This document shows positions 1-12,838 of a stretch of DNA of 64,000 bases, piece after piece. The position numbers and the translations under genes were made by a program. Location of the stretch: the NCBI GenBank assembly GCA_037043235.1, contig JAWRVZ010000065.1, positions 1,576,001 through 1,640,000 of the forward strand, read 5' to 3'. The stretch's first letter is position 1, and each line of letters opens with the position of its first letter. Origin of the DNA: Rhodeus uyekii (lineage: Eukaryota > Chordata > Actinopteri > Cypriniformes > Acheilognathidae). The notes below the pieces were generated by a model. That model worked only from the letters and a program-made list of their open reading frames with translations. It was not told the DNA's origin and ran no database searches.

Positions 1-175
1 GTTGACAGTGACAATGGCTAGATTCACACAGTGTTTGGGGTGGATAATCATATTTACTAACATGACACTTGAATTGTCTTGCTCAGAGAAGCGGTTTGAA
101 TACTGTCTGGATTAATGAATAACTAAAGTGAAAACAGCAGTGAAAAATGCCTGGAAACATAGTGACTAAAGTAAA

Positions 176-895
176 TATCAAAGATGACGGGGTTTGTAGT
201 TTAGAAATTTAATTTAATTTTATTGTCCATATGTCACTTTATTTTTTATTTTCATTAGGTTTCACTATATCATTGCTAGGTTTAGTTTAATTTTATGTGC
301 GTTGTAGTTTGCTTAATTAGTTTTAATATTTTAGGACTGCCAAATATTCTGAGCTAGCTGGTGTCGTAAAAATATTTAACGCTGTGGAATTACTCAAATT
401 CTAGTGTTAATGCTATCTATTAGCATGTTTAATGCAGGCGTGTTTTAGGTTATTCATATATTTAATATTAATATTTAATATTAATTTGATAAAATAATGT
501 TTTCATTTTGTTTTTGTGAACACAGACTATGAAATTATACTATCAAAGATGACGTCCATACAGGTTTTTAGTTTCGAGATTTTATTTTATTTTCCATATG
601 TCACTTTATTTTTTTCATTAGTTTTCACTATATCATTGCTAGGTTTAGTTTAATTTTAGGTGCGTTGTAGTTTGTTTAATTAGTTTTAATATTTTACGAC
701 TGACAAATATTCTGAGCTAACTGGTGTCGTAACGCTGTGAAATTACTCAGAAATTCCTAGTGTTAATGCTATCTATTAACATGTTTAATGCAGGCTTGTT
801 TTACATTTTTAATATATTTGATATTAATATTTAATATTCATTTGATAAAATAATGTTTTCATTTTTTTTTTTGTGAACACAGACTACGAGCATCA
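176..895. repeat. 365-bp tandem duplication
   Basis: tatcaaagatgacg at 176 recurs at 541, and the two copies then align through ccatatgtcactttattttt, cactatatcattgctaggtt, ctggtgtcgtaa and gataaaataatgttttcatt to about 890, with small indels and few substitutions. No coding content. Confidence 0.9.
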
Positions 896-1280
896 AATTA
901 AGCCAGCTTGCAGAAGCACATAACATGGTCTATAGGACACGGAGTTCTTGAGAAGTGTGGTTTTTATATAGCTGAGACATAAATTGTCTTTGTCAGTCAT
1001 GACAGGGCATCTGACAAAATTGGCTTATATCTGTCTGCTCTGAACATTCATCGACAGGCTCTTGAACGCCTGAAGATTTTCTCACAGTTTCCATGTGATA
1101 TTCCCCATTTTAGCGAGCAAGTGAGGGCTAGTCGATGAATGTCTAAACTTGCTGGACCACTCCATGGGATCACAGGCATCAACTCCAGGGTTTGTGCATG
1201 CTCTGACTGGGAAGCTTAAAGGAAAGGGAATGGAAAAAGCGAGGGAGGGGCAAAGAGAGCGTTCGTGCCAAGATGTCTAT

Positions 1281-1450
1281 GACCGGTGGCAGCTGCTACC
1301 CCTCTAATTACCCTGCACCTGCTTGGCTGCCAATCGCCACATTTCCTTTGTCTTATTGGCAGCTTTCACACAAACTCAGGCTATTCTGCAATTTGACTGG
1401 CTGAAACCAGCTTGTAATCTCTTTGAAAATATAAATCTCTCAAGATAAAA
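1281..1450. promoter_or_regulatory. Candidate conserved non-coding element
   Basis: Repeat-free stretch in neurl1 intron 3 with a dense set of recognisable sites: E-box CAGCTG (1290-1295), TAATTA, a SOX-type CCTTTGTC and two ATTGG/CCAAT pentamers. Suggestive of an enhancer by composition only. Confidence 0.25.
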
Positions 1451-2404
1451 AAAAGAAGACATGAATCCAGGCTTGCGCATTATTGTGTTACTTTAGCGAT
1501 GGGACGCAGCTGCACTGACCGAAAGCAAATAGCCATTTTGATTGTCCTTTTTTGTCTAAGGTGCTTTTTTCAGGCTCCAGCACCTGTTGGGCTAAACACA
1601 AAAAAGCGGTGGAAAATAAGCAGATGAGATTTTTGATAAACAAAAGCAGCTCTTGATTCAGTCAGAAAGAGCCTGGACGGGAATGAAATAACCAAAAATG
1701 GAAGTGCTCTTTCATTTTACTTTGAGGCACTGTATAAGGTTCTTATAAATGTTTCATTCTTGTTTATTTGCTGTTTTATCTATTACTATAGACGTAGCTG
1801 TGTTTTTTGTGCATGCTATTTTCTCATTTTAATGAAAGGAAAGTTCTGTTCTTTTGGTTCTGTCTCACAAAGCTCATGATTGTATCTCAATTTGTTAGAC
1901 GTTCAACATGAACAAAAAACTGTACGTGGGAAGAGAGCGTGGGGCCCGCAGGGCAGTGTGATGCTGGTGCATATGGTACATGTAAGAGTGTGTGTGTTTG
2001 AGGGAAACAGTAGGGGAAGACAGGAGAGGTTTGAGTACAGCGTGTTGGCTCTATGCCATGCTTGGCTGTTGGGTCTCTTTGTTTGGAATAATGGCCACAC
2101 AGGCGACACGTGGACCCATTGACAAATGATCTCTGGGTCACAAATCTCCTTCCCTGAGGTCATTTCTCACTTTCTCTCTGTGAAGCACATGCACATAGCC
2201 AAATACACTCACAAAGCCACAAAAGACCCTCCATGTGGCTCATATCCATTTCTTTAAGCAGGCCAATCATGGATTTCTTGCCTCATGTCACGACTGAAGT
2301 CAACATAGAAACCAAATGGACCCATTTTACTTTTATAAAACACGTTCCTGGTTTTAATGTGAACAACTGAATGCTACAGCATATTCTTTAAAAAAAGTGC
2401 TTTC

Positions 2405-2530
2405 ACATGTGTATTGTGCCTGATGAAAACCTGATGGTTGAAACGTTGCGCTATCAATACAGTTCATTTGGAGCTGCTATTTTCAGTGTCCGGACTTCAC
2501 GCTTCTTTTTTCTATTATTGTTCATTTGTT
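2405..2530 (+). repeat. Retroposon 3'-tail-like sequence
   Basis: cctgatgaaaacctgatggt, tgaaacgttgcgctatcaat and ttcagtgtccggacttc resemble a widespread teleost SINE/LINE 3' tail. Identified by impression only. Confidence 0.35.
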
Positions 2531-3955
2531 GTCCTGCATCTGAGCCCAATAAGGGTTCTTGGGATGTGCAAAACTTCTTTGTACTTTTGATTCTGCAACA
2601 TATTCTAAAGAAATGCAAATTTTATCTTGGTAGTCTTCTATTAAAACGAATACTTTTTTGTCAGCGGCTCATTCTTCAGCCTGGGGCTGGAAAACCACAC
2701 TAACCACTTCAAACCACAAAAAGCAAATAAGACCAGGCTGTGAATTATGAACTCATTATGTTATTATTTTCCGAGTTTTGCTCAATTATTTGTTCCCCAC
2801 CTCTTTACAGTAACAATATTAACAGTCCAATGCTTTTCTCATTTGTACCACCGTGGTTCATTTAACCCAGCAAATTGAAGGCATACTGAGATTTTGCACC
2901 AGGACTCTGACCCAGGAAACGTGAGAAGGTTTGTGTGGCCCTAAATATGTGGATGTTTATCTAGCAGTCTATAAACTGATGTTTGCCCATAACTCCCTCA
3001 AAGAGGCCCTGAAGTGCTCTCCCTATATATAAGACAGCCACACCTTATCTCAGTAGCACTGTCCATGTTTGGATATCCCAAGGCCTTGGCATGAGGAAAA
3101 TGATGGAAAAGGGGAGTTCTAAGTTTGGAGAAGGGATATAAGGACACTTAACGGCAGGAAAAGGAAGGTGTTCTGTTTTGGGATGGGTCACGCTACACTT
3201 TCCCGCCACCTTGAGCACTCTTCCCAGAGCTTCCTGTGTTGGTTCAAGCTCTTAAAAACAGAATCTAACCCCTTGACAAGCACTTCTTCACTTTTTCCCC
3301 CCTCAAAACATAAAATACTGTCAAATAGCCAAACAGTACAACATCTGTTGTTCTAATTTCTTTAATTTATTCCTCCCCGATGCAGTCGGCCAGCCAAACA
3401 AATGCAATTACTACTGTTAATAGCCATTATGTGAGCTAGCACAGAAACAACCCATCAGTCTCACTAATTCAGTCTTTCTGGCCGAATTGTGTAAATAGTC
3501 CATATTTAAGATATTATTTTTGGAGTGTTATGCTTTCAGCATGGGACTTTCAATTAGAGATATTTAGCCTGGAATGACTGACTGTAGCCAAGTCAAACTT
3601 GCATGTCAATCAAAATTGGTCTTTTTATAAACTTAAAACTCATTCTTACTAATTGGCCAGAATGTTTTCCTAGAGGAGTATGTTTTTAATGAAGGAAAAT
3701 TAGAAATTAAATTGAATTTGAGGTATTATGATATTTATTAATACAACAACTTTTCCTAGAATTTGAGAGATTAAGATTGAGGGTAACTTTTCTTGTAGGT
3801 ATGTTGTATTTTACACCACACAGGTCCATTTTAGCCTCTTTAATGCTAGAGAAACCATGCACTATGCTCTTGCAGATGTTTGATAGTCCAGATGTTTGAC
3901 AGGCTAGTTGAAATCCCATTAGGAGCTGTTTGTACACTGGGAACACAAAGTCTTT

Positions 3956-4165
3956 AACTTAAAGGGTTCGTACCCCCAAAAATGAAAATTCTGTCATTAT
4001 TACTCACCCTCATGCCATGCCAAACCACTAAGACTGTCTTTCTTCTTCGAAAAACACATTAAGATATTTTTTGTCAAATCATTGCAATTTCTGTCCCTCC
4101 ATTGACAGTTACCACTCTGAAACTTCAAAAAGTTCATAAAGAGGTTGTAAAGCTAATCATATGGA
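3956..4165 (+). repeat. Fragment of an abundant cypriniform palindromic repeat
   Basis: Begins with aaagggttcgtacccccaaa, then aatgaaaattctgtcattat, actcaccctcatgccatgcc and ttcaaaaagttcataaagag. This is the end portion of a very common carp/zebrafish interspersed repeat (hAT-like non-autonomous DNA element as far as I recall; family name uncertain). Related copies are at 20824 and 44637. Confidence 0.55.
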
Positions 4166-7100
4166 GAAAAAAAAATCTATTTTCAAATTTTGGCTTTCAT
4201 AAACATATCTTAGATTTTTTTTTTTTACATTACTAGTGTGCATCTTGAGACAAAAAAAAAATTAATTGCAATTTAGTAAATTAATCTTTCCAATTGAAAT
4301 TCCAACACATGAATGTAAAGCGTGCAAATCTGGCTTGCAAATGTAGTAATTGTAAGTTTGTGGCATATTTTTGGAGGGCTGAATTGGTTCATCCCAGTAA
4401 GATGGTTTACCAGCTTTTGCCGCGTTTAGCCAGCGTATTTCAGGAGAAGGTAGCTGAGGGCTGGGGTATTTATTAAACAACATTCCAGCCTCATTGCATG
4501 TCCAAATGCCTCAGGGGACGATTTAATTTCACTATTATATTCTGGAACCCTGAAAACTACACCACACTAGGAAGGTTCAAGGTCCAGCAAGACTTTAATC
4601 GCATGCTAGAAGGAAGCAGAACTGTCATGATATTACCTCCTAGCTACAGGGCCGATAAAGAGTGTTGAGGAGCGGATATTACAGGAGAAAAGGGAAGTTC
4701 AACAGACAGGAGATCACAGTGTGTGAGTGGTTGCCTCTAAGGAATGAATTACGTGCAGTAGGCTGAGTTACTGCTCATAGCTATATTTTTCCCTGTCAGA
4801 GTTTTATTAGTTACACGGAGAATGTTAACACCTTTTAGAAGCAAGGATACAGTATATCAGTGTCACTGCCTATTTTAAAGTGACGGCAAAAGCCTAGTCT
4901 TAAAGGTAAATTGTGTAATTTCTGCACCACTAGTGTCGCAAAATGGAACTGCAAAAGTAATATTTTCAAACAGGTTTGCCAAACACTGTTTCATTGGTTG
5001 GTTACACAGATAGTCACACCCACAAATGCACACCATTGGTTGACATGTGTTGCTGTATCAGGCTAGAGAGTATTTTAACCATAGGAACATAAATTCTTAC
5101 AAATAACAGCCAGATTAAAAGTTAGTTTTTTGAAACTGGTTCTAAATTATAAAATAATAATTGTGCTTTATGGGTTACGGTGGATTTATTACATGTCAAC
5201 TTGGAGACTGCCCTCGAATACATGTGTGGCAACAGTAGCATCAACTTCAGGCCATGATCAATGTACGTTTCAGCAATGCATGCTCATATACACCAGCATA
5301 AGAGGCATGTTATTCAGTTGGGCAGGTACCTGAAAGAATCTCAATCCTTAGTGAAAGCTGTGTCGAAAGAGTGTGTGCATGTGTTATTGTGTACAGAGTA
5401 ATCATCTCTGTGTGTGTGTTTCAAAGTCACAGGTGCATGAGAAAATTTCATCATGTATTTAAGCCAGAGGCACTCAAAACAGAAGATAAGAATGGCTAAA
5501 ATTACAAGAAAGAATTTATGGCGTCTGTACAAATGAGCCATAGAACGTTTTCAATTAACCTTCAAACGTCATTTTGTAAATGGTTTACAAATGGTTATTT
5601 CATTTCCAATCAAAGCTGTATTTCGAGCACAAAATCTTTGGTAAATTTTTTTTAAAATTGGACAACTTTTTTTTTAAGGTTAGCATGAAACTGCTCAACT
5701 CATTTTTCTTCTTTAATGTGACATTTCTGAGTTCATTGAAATTATTTAATTGGGATTTTCATCCATCGAAAAAAGTGGGCATTCTTGACCAAAAGCTAGA
5801 CCCATTTTTGAATATGCATATGACTGGGGAGGACTACCCTGCCAGCAGCCACTTTTAAAGCTTTTTAACTCGGATGTGGAAGCTAAAGGTCAAGTTCACC
5901 CTTAAGGCGTTACATTAATGCATTTTTTGGGTGATTTGCTAAATATCTATTGTTGTTATTATTATTATTGACCTACCCTTCAGCTAGAATAAAAGTATTA
6001 TTTATAAAGGCAACATTACATACAAAAGTAACCTAATACAAAGGCAAAATCTTTATTGATTGATTGATTGTGTACCAGTGGTTTACAATAAGACCAAGTA
6101 AGAGTATTAAGAAAGTAAATGCTAAATAGGGCACATTTTTGATTCTTTAGACTTTGTGTACTGTCATAAGTTCTTCCTTCCTACCTCCCATAAATAAGGA
6201 CATTACTTGTCAGCCCACAGGAAATTGAGGCTTAAATGTGATTGTTTCAGTTCTGGCATCAGCACTCCAGGAGCAACGTTTGATGGAAATACAGGAAGAG
6301 CTCTTTTGATCTTGCTCTAGAGGCTGTACACACACTTACAAAGCCTTCTGGGAGGAAAAAATGTGACGTAACGCTGAGTGAGTGGATATATGCACACGTT
6401 TCAAATGTCGGATGAATAGTTTGCTTTTTTATGTTTGTTCATAGTCTATGACAAAAAATTGTCTTGATCGGTTTTTAGTGCACTTTCAATGTCAAATCTT
6501 ACGCCTATGCTTGTACTATGAAGCACTGTGCTGCTTACATGGATAGTGTTGTTAACTACTAATATAGACGACTAAATAAATACACATTTCTTTTGCATAC
6601 AGTGTGAAACAGGCTTACATGTACAGCATTCACACACACACATTCTTTGGTTTCAGCGTGGCAGTAGACCATCGAAGAACATAGGTTCAGAAGTGCATGT
6701 CAACACTGTCTTTGTGAGCCAAAGGTACAGATAAAGTTACTCACACACGTAACGAAACACATCCCACAACGTGGACAGATTGCAGACAGAGAGGCTGCCG
6801 TCAATTGCCACAGTGCTCAATTAGGATAAATGGAGCTATCTCTGGTGTATGTGACCTGGTTCTATAATTAACCCTGAGAGATGACAGCATTAAAGCCTGC
6901 TGCATGTATGCGTGTGAGATGTAAATGTCTCGCCTCTGACTGCCAAACCTCCACTCCAAGCACAATCACCCATACACACAGCGGTACATCAAAGCATGGC
7001 GTATGGTATGTTCTTCTCAAGACAATGTTGACTGTGATTATACACAGCAATACATCTAGAATGCTGCCTTCAAGTTTAAGCTCTCTGATTTACTGTGTTT

Positions 7101-7639
7101 AGAGCTAGAGCTATTCTTGATCACACACTTACATAAACAGTAGGAAAAAAACAAATTGTAAAGTTTTCAAGGCTTTATCTTACACCAAGTTCTAAAGTTT
7201 TAAAGATTAACTTTTTTGAACTATTAGCGAATACTGTGAGATCTAATTTACTCAATGCTTGACTTAAGGAAAATGCTGATTTTAATGTCCTATTTGTGAA
7301 GAAAAATCATTTTCAGTCAGACATTTTTTCAATTAATTGATTCAATTCAAAACTTTAGATTTTCATGATGGTATTTCAGACCAGCCAGTTTATTATCCCA
7401 ACATTAAATGTTTTGTGTTTTAAACTGGTAAACGTTTTACCGCCATTGATGCACAGCATCATTTGCCAGCAATCCATGTTCCTTTTCGAATGGAAACTTT
7501 GTGGAAGGCCCTAGGCATGACCGGTATCTGAAGCACATTTGGAAACACAACAATGAACTTGACATTGTCTGGCGACAGCCCATGATGTGCTACTGGAGCG
7601 ACTGCAAGTATAAAAGAGCACCTGTAGAACACATCATCA
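4166..7639. other. neurl1 intron 3 sequence, no gene
   Basis: Mostly AT-rich intron. The piece 4890-5110 (gtgtaatttctgcaccacta, gtgtcgcaaaatgg) resembles a dispersed teleost repeat but is not classified. The next neurl1 exon was looked for and not found. Confidence 0.5.
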
Positions 7640-8935
7640 GCTTCTTACAAAATTAAGAAACGTGTCCCACCATGCAAAAGATTCATCACACCCAGCGATC
7701 CTCATGAGCTGTGTCTGATGTGTCTTGGAGATCAACATGCATGGTCGACTCTCGAGGGAGCCGGCTGTAAGCATTGTGATTCATTCACAGTAAAGCAGCT
7801 GCGCTCCCGCTTGGCTCTGTAAAGTCAAGGGTCATGGCAGAGCACCGTCTACACCCATGGGTTCGATGTTGGATCTTGCTGACGAGATTGGGAAGGGACT
7901 TTCCCTTTCCCAATCTTCAATCGCCAGTTCTGTTGCTCTTGAGCGAAATCTAGAAGCCTGGTCTCCGTTGTCTTCCGATCTGGCGGAGAGTTTGTTACTT
8001 GGCAGGTCTAGTTCATAGGAGCTAGACGTGACAGGAGTCGAGGCGGACGCCGTATCTAAACCTGCCTCTGCCTTGTCACCCATCTACAGGGAATTGTAGG
8101 ATATTATGACCCACGCCACTGCAAGATTGAGCTTGGACTGGTCAGTCAAAAGGCAGGAATGCGCTCCAAGCAATCGATTGGATGAGTGCATCCTAGCAGT
8201 TCATAAATGTTCTGCCCCTCTGAGCCTTCCATCTTTCCATGGGGAAATCTCTTTTCTGCAAGTATCTGTCCTCTAGCAAGTCTAACTATGCTCATATGAA
8301 AGTGTTAGGAGCCAGCAGACACACAAAGATTCCTCAGGTGGATGAATCCCTAGGAGGTTTTTCTCTACATCATCATGGAAGGCTCCTACTTGCCCTTGAA
8401 GCTATGTTAATTTACATCAAAGCTTTTGGGAATGGCATGGCGGTATTGCAGGCATACCAGGCGGAAGGACGCTGATGTAGTAGGGTTGTGGCTCCTGCTA
8501 AAGTCGTTGAGCTCTGCCACTCTTCTAATCTTTCCCTCTGTGCAACCAATTAGGCAGCCCGCGCCATCGGCCGCTCTCTTGCTGCAATGGTTGCCACGCA
8601 GAGACACTTGTGGTTTAACCTGTCAGGGTTAAAGGAGACTGGTCCTTGATGTCCCGGTTTCACCAGCGCCGTTGAGATGGTGGTCCGTAAGTTCAGGGAG
8701 GCAAGGGTTAAGTCTGCGGTGTTTGACCGCTACATCCCTCGCTGCAGACGGTGTCCTTCTGTCCCCCAACCTTAACCTGTCAGCTGGCGACAGTTTCAGA
8801 AGGCAAGCATAGCTGCGAGAGCCCCGCCTCCAAGAAGCCAGGGTTTTATTCAGTGGTCTCACTCAAGTCAAAAAAGGACCTCAGCGAAGTCAGAGGCAAA
8901 TCCAAACCCTAAAGGTTCGATGTCTTATTGTTTCA
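7640..8935 (+). pseudogene. DIRS-type retrotransposon gag remnant
   Basis: Broken plus-strand coding fragments in several frames resemble the gag of teleost DIRS elements: a Cys/His segment (DPHELCLMCLGDQHA, then GAGCKHCDSF, 7698-7794), MAVLQAYQAE (8436-8467), and AARAIGRSLAAMVATQRHLWFNLSGLKE split by stops (8552-8637), then a VRKFREARVKSAVF-type stretch (8681-8731). A TATA-like tataaaaga lies upstream at about 7610. Frameshifts and stops make it a dead copy; no reverse transcriptase or tyrosine recombinase is seen. I assign the family by recognition. Confidence 0.65.
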
Positions 8936-9044
8936 CCTTTCTTGTTCCCTTTTTCCCCCCTCCCCTCCCGTCATTGTTGTAAAAAAAACAAATACGAAAA
9001 ATTATTTTTATTATAAGGACTGTGGAGTCTGTTAAGCCTTTTGT

Positions 9045-9690
9045 GTCTTTACTATAGTATATAAACATGCAAGGTGGACTATTCTGTCATTTACGTCCCA
9101 CCTCCTCAGCCATTGTATTTGTATTTGTAGTGCAATGAGGTTGAATAATTAATTTATGGAAGATGGGAAGATTCTACTTCTTGTTACGCATTGGTACAGA
9201 GTGGCCTTCCTTCTGTGTTAGTATAGTATAGTAGTACAACTGTGATGTACATTGAAGAAGGTGGACTATTCCATGACTCAAGTCCTACATCTTCTGCTGT
9301 GATCCTCACAGTGTTATGAATTTGTATACTGGGTGGACAATATCACCTCTCGCATTCCCACTTCTTATAATCTGTTGCGCAATAGGACAGATCGGCTTTT
9401 CTTCTGTATTGCGCTTAAGACAGTGAGATGTATATGAAGGAGGTGCTATTGAGGGCTATTCCTCAACTCGCTTTCCACTTCCTTAGCTATGATAATGTTA
9501 TGAATTTCTATACTGGTTTTTAAGAAGATGGGCAGTTTCGCCTCTCATATTCCCACTAATATGTTGCACTATCGTACAGAGCGGGTTTCCCATTGTATTG
9601 CACTTCAAGTTGTGAAATTTATATGAAGAAGGTCCCACCTCTTCCTCACATTACAATGAATTGTTCATTGAATGGAAGAGGGCAGTATTG
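9045..9690. repeat. ~186-bp tandem repeat, about 3.5 diverged copies
   Basis: The marker gaaggtggactattc or its variants occurs near 9070, 9258, 9440 and 9629, each followed by a cctcnnattcccacttc-type block and a ttgcgcaatag/ttgcactatcg block. Copies are about 20-30% diverged by eye. It lies directly downstream of the DIRS gag remnant and may be the non-coding part of that element. Confidence 0.7.
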
Positions 9691-10600
9691 CTTAAATATT
9701 GCTTAAGTATATATGTTTAAAGTATATAGTAAGAAATAAATCATTAAGAAGTCTTATAAAGTCCTTGATTTAGTTTAACAGCTTAAAATATAATCTGAAT
9801 GCACAATAAACCATAGGAAAATTCTTGTTTAATCAGGCTCATTCAAGTCCTCGGTGATATACACACATGCGCTTATTGGGAGCAACTCTTGTCACTCTTG
9901 GCAAACTTCGACAGTTGGTTGAACCGGCTCTTTTGGTTCCTTCTAAGTTGGACATGCTACTTCGGATATGCGTCTTCCATCAATCCGGAACTAATGTTCA
10001 GTTTGATTAGTGAACTGGTTAAACCGGTTTCTTCAGCAGCTGACTTGATTTTTCAATCAAGAACTTAAAGTGCGTTAACTTAAGCAAAATGCTCTGCGTA
10101 GGGAAGAGATGCAACAACCTGACACATGCACACCAAATATGTGATTGCTTGATTAACAGGTTTTCATAGACAAAAAGCCTTAAATGACAAGAATCTAGGA
10201 GGAAACTGGAGGAAATGGTTTGTTCATGTAAAGACAAAACCTAAATGTAAAATATTCATCTAAAATAATGCACACAGAGTTCAATGTCTAATTTTCACAA
10301 TTTTTTGAACAACTTTGTATACCTGACACTGGAATTCTCTCATAGCTACACTAGCAGAAAAAATTTCCTCATTAAATTGTTTAAAAAAAACCCCATCTCA
10401 CATAAGTTATTGATTTGATTGTGACATTTTATGATGCACGTTGAGTTGTTTTATTTAAACATTTTTACCTACCCTTCAAAAAAAACAAACAACTTAAAAA
10501 CATCAAAGCCGTACAGTATTTCTTTTTACACTCACTTTTAGAGCAGAAAATCTAAACCTGTCCTTAAACTACGTGTTGTACTATGAGTTATTTTTCTCAC
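9691..10600. other. neurl1 intron 3 sequence before exon 3
   Basis: No recognised feature. Contains an unclassified low-copy-looking stretch (9840-10010). Confidence 0.5.
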
Positions 10601-10922
10601 CCAGCAGTTGCACTCCTCTGGTTAGACCGTAAACATCTATGAGGGCCCACAATGGCTCTGTGGTCCGAACGCCGCTGAAGAACAGCATGGGGCTAGAATC
10701 ATTGATGCGGTAAAATACTCTCCCTTTCTTATCCACCCAGAAGGAAATGAGGTTTCCTTCGTTTGCAAACTCTTCTGGCAGGGCCTTGGCCCAGAAGCCA
10801 CTCTGGGATACCAGGTCAGGGCAGGCATATTTGGGCAGACTGTCGGGGTTGATTCGAGACGGGTCTTTAGAAGTGAAGCCCAGGCGGAGAGCGCCACTCC
10901 AGCAGCACTGCTTTTTAGTTAT
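10601..10922 (-). CDS. neurl1: neurl1 exon 3 (core of NHR1 domain)
   Basis: Minus-strand exon of 322 nt with acceptor ctttag (ending 10923) and donor gtgaga (10600 downward). It encodes 107 codons plus one G, starting ITKKQCCWSGALRLGFTSKD, then PSRINPDSLPKYACPDLVSQ, SGFWAKALPEEFANEGNLIS, FWVDKKGRVFYRIN, GVRTTEPLWALIDVYGL and TRGVQLL. This is the body of NHR1, the beta-sandwich that binds Notch ligands and other partners; it corresponds to residues 109-215 of the long isoform and is nearly identical to mammalian NEURL1. The reading frame is intact. The next exon (expected to begin by completing an Asp codon, DSELV...) is not found in the 10.6 kb to the left, so the downstream intron is at least that long or continues outside the window. 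Confidence 0.96.
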
Positions 10923-12296
10923 CTAAAGACAGGAAAGAATGAATCTGTTAATATTATGACATAAGAGAGTGTTCTTCATGAGTCCCTGCATAGCATAGAA
11001 ATGTTTATTCTCAGAAAAATTTGCAAGATGTCTACATTTAGGCATACACCAGTCTTGTCACTGGGGTGGGAATCTTTGTAACTTTATTTGCCACTAAAAG
11101 GTTAATAGTAGTACCTTAAGGGTACATATTTATTAAGGTACTAATATGCACCTAATTGGAGTAGATGAGATGTAAAGTTGTCCCTTTAGGTTTGTTTTGA
11201 CAATGTTTTGATGTCTCTTTGTAATACGCATATATACACTACTACTTTTAAATGGTGCAGTGTGTCGCTAGCAGCACCAAAACTAATTTAGTTTCCCAAA
11301 CACAAAATTCTTAATTCACCCTTTATTTCTCATTTCTGTCAAGTGAGATATTATTTTACATTATTTTATTTATTTTCATTATTTTCCTTCCTGTGGGCTG
11401 AAAAGGTTCCAGTTCTTTCTTTTAAAACCTTTACATTATTTTAAATTCTATCAGTTTGCTGTAGTATTTCCTTTTGTAGCAGTGCTGAAGGCCAAACAGG
11501 GGGCATGTTTTGTAATGGTCATAAATGGTTCAGAGTAGGGGATAGTTGAAGGGATGTATGAGGCAGTCATGTGGTGTGTTTGGACTAGAGAAGCTCTGTT
11601 TTATTTGATTTACAGTAACTCCAGGAATGAGTACTACAAACATTTCAAGAACACAATGACTTATGTCACAGTGGCCCTACGCTACTGAGAATACCATTAT
11701 CTAGAACTTAACTAATGAGAGAGTTTACACACAAAACCATTTGTGTATGTTGGCAGAATAACTGGTTAGGCTAGTGGTACTTTTAAAGTGCGGTAACAAT
11801 AAGGAGAAGGAAGGAGAAAAAGAAACTGGAACTGCGCGTAACTTGAATTTTGCCATCAGCAGAGTATGCATTTACTGTATGCGCACAGCCCAAGTTTTCA
11901 AACCGTGCATACGATGTGTGCGCACCTTTTGTTGTTGCACTAATTCGTTTTCTGCACAAAGTGACAACACTGGCCTGTTATACCATTGATTCATGGCTAA
12001 AAAAGAAATGGAGAAGACAGAACAAGAACAAACTGAAGACGGCCACAACAACAGTTGTCAATGTTTATGAGTGGTTGTGTGAGGAGATTAAGAGATACAT
12101 ATAACTCTAGTTTAAATGAGTACAAAGACATTTTTATCTGTTTATCTGTCAAAAATGAGTCTGTGTTCATGCACTCTATCAAATGGAGAAATCTTTGAAA
12201 GGCCGTGCGTTCAACTGTGCGACTGTGAAAGAAATCAAAAGTGTTGGTTCAAGCAAAAGAGAAATGAAATCAGCCTACAAATCTGCATGTTAAGAT
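10923..12296. other. neurl1 intron 2 (larger part)
   Basis: Intron between exons 3 and 2 (10923-12838). AT-rich; apart from the 19-bp minisatellite and short unremarkable ORFs nothing is seen. Confidence 0.6.
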
Positions 12297-12380
12297 GACA
12301 GGAAGTGTATGACAGACAGGAAGTGCACGACAGACAGGAAGTGCACGACAGACAGGAAGTGCACGACAGATAGGAAGTTC
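12297..12380. repeat. 19-bp minisatellite gacaggaagtgcacgacag, about 4.5 copies
   Basis: Units gacaggaagtgtatgacag, gacaggaagtgcacgacag (three times) and a last gataggaagttc follow each other without spacers. Each carries an ETS-type GGAAGT core. The same acaggaagtgca motif is in the LTRs at 31335 and 35697, so this may be an expanded remnant of that LTR family. Confidence 0.85.
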
Positions 12381-12838
12381 ACAAAGGACAAGACTGACGG
12401 GTTTTTTTGAGATATAGTTTGTTTTAAAGTGAAAGAAAAGCTCTTTTGCTTGAACTAAAGTGCTACAGCGATCTGTCAAATCACATTTAAGATAGTCAAC
12501 AGCATTTATTGTTTAATTTTTCTTACATTTAGTTTTATATTTTTCAGTAAAATTGACAGAATTTGAAACGTATTTCTTATCAGAAGCAACAAATCTCTTT
12601 GCGTGTAACATGTAACAAATATAGTTTGGTGTTGGGAAAAACTGCGGACCCTGGCTTGAACCACAGGTGATTCATAGTCAAATTATAGGCAAAATCCCTC
12701 CGAAAGGAAGAACATGACCAGAAATTATTAAATTACTTCATGAAGGGAATCGTTTGTTCACTTTCGTTTGGAACGCTCCTACAAATGGTGTTTCCTTCCC
12801 AAAGTGCTAGATTGATTTATGCCTATCCTTGTTCTTAC

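Larger units (their letters stand above)
896..3955. other. neurl1 intron 3 sequence, no gene
   Basis: AT-rich intron. Apart from the candidate element at 1281-1450 and the retroposon-like tail near 2405-2530 I see no supported feature; the short ORFs here lack known motifs. Confidence 0.5.

Noticed and set aside
7832..8083. 83-codon minus-strand ORF as a gene
   Set aside because: Antisense to the DIRS gag remnant and kept open by chance.
1..10600. Remaining neurl1 exons (NHR2, RING)
   Set aside because: Looked for DSELV, the NHR2 core and the CTICYE..CGH..CPICRR RING on the minus strand; none seen, so they probably lie outside the window.
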